Source of the DNA: Nitrospira sp.
Lineage (GTDB): Bacteria; Nitrospirota; Thermodesulfovibrionia; Thermodesulfovibrionales; SM23-35
Direction of reading: 5' to 3'
Length of the DNA stretch: 10,797 bases
Assembly: GCA_016873575.1 (NCBI GenBank)
Contig: VGWY01000076.1
Location: 1 to 10,797, forward strand
Shown: one piece after another, positions 7,372-10,797 of the stretch
Position numbering within the stretch: position 1 is the first letter of the stretch
Layout of the letters: each line of letters begins with the position of its first letter
Notes under the pieces: generated by a model
Told to the model about the DNA's origin: nothing
Seen by the model: only the letters and a program-made list of their open reading frames with translations
Database searches by the model: none
Translations under genes and position numbers: made by a program

Positions 7372-8576
7372 CTCAAATGTTTTATGGATAATATTTTTTC
7401 ATAGACGGGCAAATATTTTTTTACTGCTATGTCCCACTTGTGTTTCTCATGTACTGTTTCCATCGCAGCCTTTGAGATTCTTCCAGTATCATTCTGATTA
7501 AAAGCCAAATCATTCAGCAATCTTGAAAGATCATTAATATCTCCTGCTTTAAACAGAAAACCATCCTTGTTATGTGTTACCAATTCCTTAATACCTCCAA
7601 CATCACTTCCCACAACCACCTTACCCATCGCCATAGCCTCAAGTGGTTTAAGCGGTGTAACAAGCTCAGTAAGCCTCATACTCTTTCTCGGGTAAACAAG
7701 GAAATCAATTACAGAATAATATCGCTTTATTTCTTGATGGGGGATTTTCCCTGTAAAAATGATATTCCTGAGTAATCCCATTTGTTTTGTTTTTTCATGA
7801 AGTGCAGATCTTGCAGGTCCATCACCTATCAGGAACAGCATTGTATTACTATTTTTCTTTATCACATTCTTATAACTATCTAATAATATGTCTAATCCCT
7901 CATAGTGATAAAATGAACCTATAAACCCATAGACAATCTTATCTTTCAAACCGTATCTGTCCGCTATTGCTAAGTCATACTCTAATGGAGCAAACACTTC
8001 TGTATCAACACAGTTTGGGATGACCGTGACCTTATCATCAGGGATTCCCCTTGATACCATTTCCTTTTTGAGCCCTTCGCATATAGTGAATAATGCGTCT
8101 ACCTTCTTAAATAACCCGGTTTCCATAAACCTGCTTATCTTATATTTCAACGACCCCTCTGCAAAGGTGCCATGATCAACAGCAGCATCCTCCCAGAATG
8201 CCCTCACCTCATAAACGACTGGAATACCGTATTTCCTACCTGCCCTCAAGGCAGGATTTCCATTCAGACTTGGTGAATGGGCATGAATCACATCTGGATT
8301 TTCACATTCGATAACCTCTTCAATCCTCTTTTGAAGGGTCTTCATTAATCTCGTCTCTTTCACAAAAGGTGTTTTTCCGAAATCATTCGATACAGTCCTG
8401 TAAATCCTTATTTTGTCAATTTGTTCCACAGGTTTTTCTGCATGACCATGCTTGGGTGAAGTGACAATAACAGGCTCAAGACCGAATTCTTTTTGATATT
8501 TCAGGATATAACTTGTCCTGAAAACATACCCGCTAAAATGAGGTTTATAATGGTCAAGGATATGTAAGATTTTCAT
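7368..8576 (-). CDS. GT4 glycosyltransferase, exosortase A system-associated type
   Basis: This is a 402-residue GT-B fold glycosyltransferase, probably cytoplasmic or membrane-peripheral, moving a sugar from a nucleotide donor to a glycan intermediate. The N-terminus MKILHILDHYKPHFSGYVFR, followed by VTSPKHGH, HAHSPSLNG (98-106) and VYEVRAFWEDAAVDHGT (about 121-137), matches my memory of the exosortase A-associated family (TIGR04063). The C-terminal domain has GFIGSFYHYEGLD, a GDGP segment, YPRKSMRLTELVTPLKPLEA with the GT4 E-x-E pair (about Glu304 and Glu313), and GSDVGGIKELV. Donor and acceptor are not deducible. The ATG at 8576 is chosen over a TTG at 8639, because the TTG would add 21 residues overlapping the previous gene and family members begin with M-[KR]-I-L-H. 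Only one base separates it from the preceding stop (TGATATG), so translation is probably coupled. Confidence 0.9.
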   Translation of the reverse strand: MKILHILDHYKPHFSGYVFRTSYILKYQKEFGLEPVIVTSPKHGHAEKPVEQIDKIRIYRTVSNDFGKTPFVKETRLMKTLQKRIEEVIECENPDVIHAHSPSLNGNPALRAGRKYGIPVVYEVRAFWEDAAVDHGTFAEGSLKYKISRFMETGLFKKVDALFTICEGLKKEMVSRGIPDDKVTVIPNCVDTEVFAPLEYDLAIADRYGLKDKIVYGFIGSFYHYEGLDILLDSYKNVIKKNSNTMLFLIGDGPARSALHEKTKQMGLLRNIIFTGKIPHQEIKRYYSVIDFLVYPRKSMRLTELVTPLKPLEAMAMGKVVVGSDVGGIKELVTHNKDGFLFKAGDINDLSRLLNDLAFNQNDTGRISKAAMETVHEKHKWDIAVKKYLPVYEKILSIKHLR

Positions 8577-8577
8577 A

Positions 8578-9834
8578 TCAGACTTGTGAGTTTTTCTTTT
8601 TCTTATAGTTTTTAAAAGGCTGGTACAACGGATCACCAATCAAAAGCATCTGCCATGACCAGAACGGATTCGATAGAGCATAACACTCCGCTAACGTCAT
8701 TTGTCCTTCAACAAGACAGCCAAAGAAAACATCAGGGACCGGAAAGGATTGAATGTATGGCTCAGACACAGGGCCTAAAGTCGCAGCCACTCCCTTTTCA
8801 AGCATCGCCTTACACCAAACCTTGCTCCCTTTATTTTTTAATGTTGAACATTCTGAACTTGCAATATGAAATCCGACTGAACCCCTTACCCATGTAAAGG
8901 CATCAACATAATTGGCAAGGCTGTACCATCCGCAGTAAAGTGCCGCATCAGGAGCACTTTTAGGTTGAAAAAGTCTCTCCTGAGAATCAAGAATCGTTGG
9001 CATCAATAAGCGTTTTTCTACTAAATGAGCTGCATTATGAATTGCCCGGTCGTAAAAAGCATAATCGGTTACTTTTTTGTCTCCGGGATCTGGCCATCGA
9101 GCATCAAAATATGCATTACCATAAAGCCCCTTTTCTTCAGTTTGGAGACTGTCTTCAATAATTCTGCGGACAATATCTTCTGAGGGTCCATCCAGACGGC
9201 TTATCAACATAACCTTTTCCGGCATGTTTTTAACCTTTTCCCTACGGTATCCCACGAAATATTTATTAGGAAGCCAGCCTTTCAGAGGATAATTGTCTTC
9301 TCTGACTATTGCCAGTTCAGAATCTACCGATGCCCCTTCAAAGGCTTTACTTATATCATCAATCTGTTTCTTTATCCCCTCTTCCTCTTTTTTTAGTGTT
9401 TCAATTTTCATTTTATCTTGATTTTCTGATTTTTTTATCTTTTCATGGGTTATATCAAGTTGTTTGCGGAGTTCCTGTAATTGCTTTTGTTCGTGATTAG
9501 TTAGTTTGGGAGCTCCAACCTTCAAAGGCACTCCGTACATAATGAGCAAGCATTTGAATCTGTTTCCTCCAGGATCGTTCTTTTTTAAGAATTCTCTTAT
9601 TGGTGATGCAATATATTTTTCATAATCCTCTCTATTACAATGTTCATCTGAAGGAGCTTTAAGTTTTATTAGATTGTGAGCAGGAACTCCTCTTTTTTTC
9701 ATATAATATTCAGCCAGATCAACACTGTCCTCTGCCATCTTATTAGCTATTACCACAACCTCTTCAGGCGTCAATGCCAAGCAGGAAGAATACAAAATTA
9801 AAATGAATGCTGACCAAGTGATAAGAAATGTCAT
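8578..9834 (-). CDS. TIGR03790 family exported protein of exosortase loci
   Basis: The family is uncharacterised but occurs almost only in genomes with an exosortase. Numbering is from ATG 9834 (418 residues). A hydrophobic export signal covers 1-20, probably cleaved after S-C-L-A. Family landmarks are EEVVVIANKMAEDSVDLAEY (24-43), RGVPAHN, LLIMYGVPLKV (96-106), ASVDSEL (168-174), MLISRLDGPSEDI (209-221), YCGWYSLANY, GSVGFHIASSECSTL and the end MLLIGDPLYQPF (396-407). An Arg/Lys/Glu/Gln-rich likely coiled coil (about 113-164, bases 9343-9498) interrupts the domain between the GVPL and ASVDSEL blocks. The start is uncertain: 9834 lies in the end of a palindromic repeat, gives a signal without a positive n-region, and has no ribosome site. 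In-frame ATGs at 9924 and 9954 would translate the repeat and add 30 or 40 residues. The alternating strand/helix layout recalls C25/caspase-like folds, but that is only an inference. Confidence 0.87.
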   Translation of the reverse strand: MTFLITWSAFILILYSSCLALTPEEVVVIANKMAEDSVDLAEYYMKKRGVPAHNLIKLKAPSDEHCNREDYEKYIASPIREFLKKNDPGGNRFKCLLIMYGVPLKVGAPKLTNHEQKQLQELRKQLDITHEKIKKSENQDKMKIETLKKEEEGIKKQIDDISKAFEGASVDSELAIVREDNYPLKGWLPNKYFVGYRREKVKNMPEKVMLISRLDGPSEDIVRRIIEDSLQTEEKGLYGNAYFDARWPDPGDKKVTDYAFYDRAIHNAAHLVEKRLLMPTILDSQERLFQPKSAPDAALYCGWYSLANYVDAFTWVRGSVGFHIASSECSTLKNKGSKVWCKAMLEKGVAATLGPVSEPYIQSFPVPDVFFGCLVEGQMTLAECYALSNPFWSWQMLLIGDPLYQPFKNYKKKKNSQV

Positions 9835-9908
9835 TGCGAGTGAAACGAAGCAATCTCTTCGTTGTGAATGAGATTGCTTCGCACCCTTTGGGTGCTCGCA
9901 ATGACATT
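9827..9908. repeat. Nested palindromic repeat at the start of the TIGR03790 gene
   Basis: Outer arms at 9827-9840 and 9895-9908 are perfect 14-base inverted copies (AATGTCATTGCGAG and its complement). Inner arms at 9846-9857 and 9870-9881 are perfect 12-base copies (CGAAGCAATCTC and its complement). A third hairpin, GCACCC-TTT-GGGTGC, fills 9881-9895 on one side only. This gives an asymmetrical cruciform of about 82 bp. Its right half recurs at 213-245. Elements with CATTGCGAG and GCAATCTC ends are familiar as high-copy intergenic repeats in several bacterial groups. It contains no gene of its own, so any movement would need functions supplied in trans. It covers the annotated start of the following gene and has no stop codon in that gene's frame. 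Confidence 0.88.
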
Positions 9909-9989
9909 CACCATTACTGTTCATTATTGATGGATTTGCAGATAGCAATAGCATACCTTCACGGATGCCTAAAATCGGTAAGGGTATTC

Positions 9990-10797
9990 CTATTGAAATC
10001 CTTTTTCTGCAACCTTGGATACCACATAACGATATTTCCCAGATGCATCCCTTTCAATCTCGGGAACCTTTTCAACCTGTACATTCACAACCTTGCCCAT
10101 TCTCTTTTTAATCCCTTCAATAATTCTTTTTGTGCCATTTTGGGGGAATAGATTTTCATGAACCCTGAGAATAACCCTGATACTATCAAGAGCTTCCTGA
10201 ATTATCTTGAATTCTTCGACCCCGGGAATGTCACGCACAACATATATCAAAGAGAGGCCATGTTGCCATCTGCCGTCAGGAGTAACTATAAAATCGGTAG
10301 TCCTCCCCTTTATATTATTCATAATGCTAAGATGTCTTCCACATTTACATTTCCCGGTATTCAACTGGGCAATATCTCCGGTCCGGTATCGTATAAATGG
10401 CATTGCCCAATTATCAAGGTGTGTTATTACTATCTCACCATCTTCACCCGGTTTAACAGGCTTACCATCACGAAGGTATTCCACGATGATATTCTGGTCT
10501 ATGACATGCAATGAACCTTCCGGACATTCATGAGAGATAAAACCGCCCTCACGGCTACCATAACTATTCACAACCGGTATTTTCCCGAATGCATCAGAAA
10601 TCAATTCCTTCTGATAGTCATAGAGAACCTCAGCCGTTGAAAATACAACCTTAACATCCAATCCTTTCAGGTCATACCCCTGTTCAGTGGCTAACTGACA
10701 GAAGAGGGCAATTGTAGAGGGATAGCCGAAAACACAGTGAGGCTTAAATCGGCATATCTGCTTGACGAATTCAGGAATTTTATTCTTAGAAAGCTCA
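9990..10797 (-). CDS. PaaK/CapK-type adenylate-forming ligase (partial, N-terminus beyond window)
   Basis: The last 268 residues of an acyl-adenylate/CoA ligase of the phenylacetate-CoA ligase superfamily are visible; intact members are about 430-450 residues. From the window edge: FGYPSTIALF, STAEVLYDYQ, YGSREGG (79-85; adenine-binding Y-G-x-x-E motif), YRTGD (137-141; ribose-binding Asp), CKCGR, and GRTTDFIVTPDGR (164-176; hinge to the C-terminal domain), then a mobile C-terminal domain ending SKVAEKGFQ. The PaaK subgroup is indicated by the H-x-C-P-E-G and C-x-C-G-R segments. Cousins in capsule and exosortase loci (CapK) are thought to activate acids for surface-polymer or lipid modification, though the true substrate is unknown here. 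It lies about 155 bp before the TIGR03790 start, with the palindromic repeat between. No terminator is seen, so co-transcription is possible. The TTG at 10661 is internal, not a start. Confidence 0.88.
   Translation of the reverse strand, partial: ELSKNKIPEFVKQICRFKPHCVFGYPSTIALFCQLATEQGYDLKGLDVKVVFSTAEVLYDYQKELISDAFGKIPVVNSYGSREGGFISHECPEGSLHVIDQNIIVEYLRDGKPVKPGEDGEIVITHLDNWAMPFIRYRTGDIAQLNTGKCKCGRHLSIMNNIKGRTTDFIVTPDGRWQHGLSLIYVVRDIPGVEEFKIIQEALDSIRVILRVHENLFPQNGTKRIIEGIKKRMGKVVNVQVEKVPEIERDASGKYRYVVSKVAEKGFQ

Noticed and set aside
8160..8175. GTGCCA near TGCAA as a reverse sigma54 (PEP-CTERM box) promoter
   Set aside because: The spacing between the two elements is two bases rather than five, and the site is inside the glycosyltransferase coding region.
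8578..8640. PEP-CTERM sorting signal at the C-terminus of the TIGR03790 protein
   Set aside because: The end is basic (NYKKKKNSQV) without a Pro-Glu-Pro motif or a membrane segment, so it is not an exosortase substrate of the known kind.
9774..9834. Lipoprotein signal in the TIGR03790 protein (Cys18 in LYSSCLA)
   Set aside because: Tyr occupies the -3 position of the lipobox, where Leu, Val or similar is expected; ordinary cleavage after SCLA is more likely.
9828..10533. Plus-strand open frames at 9828-10151, 10158-10514 and 10207-10533
   Set aside because: They run antisense to the ligase gene or through the palindromic repeat; no family features are visible.

Overview
The window is a single block of co-oriented genes, all on the minus strand, read from the right edge (10797) to the left edge (1). 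It is AT-rich (I estimate about 39-40% GC) and comes from a diderm bacterium. Gene content points to an exosortase/PEP-CTERM-type envelope and exopolysaccharide locus. Clusters of this kind are known in proteobacteria, Nitrospirota and several other Gram-negative phyla. The repeats, base composition and protein flavour would fit a Nitrospirota or deltaproteobacterial-type genome, but this is an impression, not a demonstration.

Layout in transcription order: (1) 10797-9990, C-terminal part of a PaaK/CapK-type adenylate-forming ligase, cut by the window edge. (2) 9908-9827, a nested palindromic repeat lying against the start of the next gene. (3) 9834-8578, an exported protein of the exosortase-associated TIGR03790 family. 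(4) 8576-7368, a GT4 glycosyltransferase of the exosortase A-associated type. (5) 7371-6967, a VanZ-like membrane protein. (6) A gap of about 190 bp with a C/G-rich hairpin just ahead of galE. (7) 6777-5785, galE. (8) 5807-4953, an exosortase. (9) 4956-4324, epsI. (10) 4279-2438, glmS. (11) 2352 (or 2379) to 280, a PrsK-type sensor histidine kinase. (12) 245-213, a half copy of the palindromic repeat. (13) 181-1, a small GIY-YIG nuclease gene, cut by the left edge.

How the genes fit together: GlmS and GalE supply or interconvert nucleotide-sugar precursors. The GT4 enzyme probably adds a sugar to a lipid-linked glycan, and the ligase may activate a carboxylic acid for surface-polymer decoration. 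The exosortase with EpsI would process and anchor proteins carrying a C-terminal sorting signal. PrsK would sense conditions and control expression. Several expected partners are not seen: the response regulator PrsR, any PEP-CTERM substrate, polysaccharide export genes, and the initiating sugar transferase. They may lie outside the window.

The most unusual features are the palindromic repeat abutting, and possibly being translated into, the signal-peptide region of the TIGR03790 protein, and a second partial copy of that repeat next to a GIY-YIG nuclease gene. No CRISPR array, tRNA, rRNA or transposase gene was seen. No stretch over 300 bp lacks a gene.
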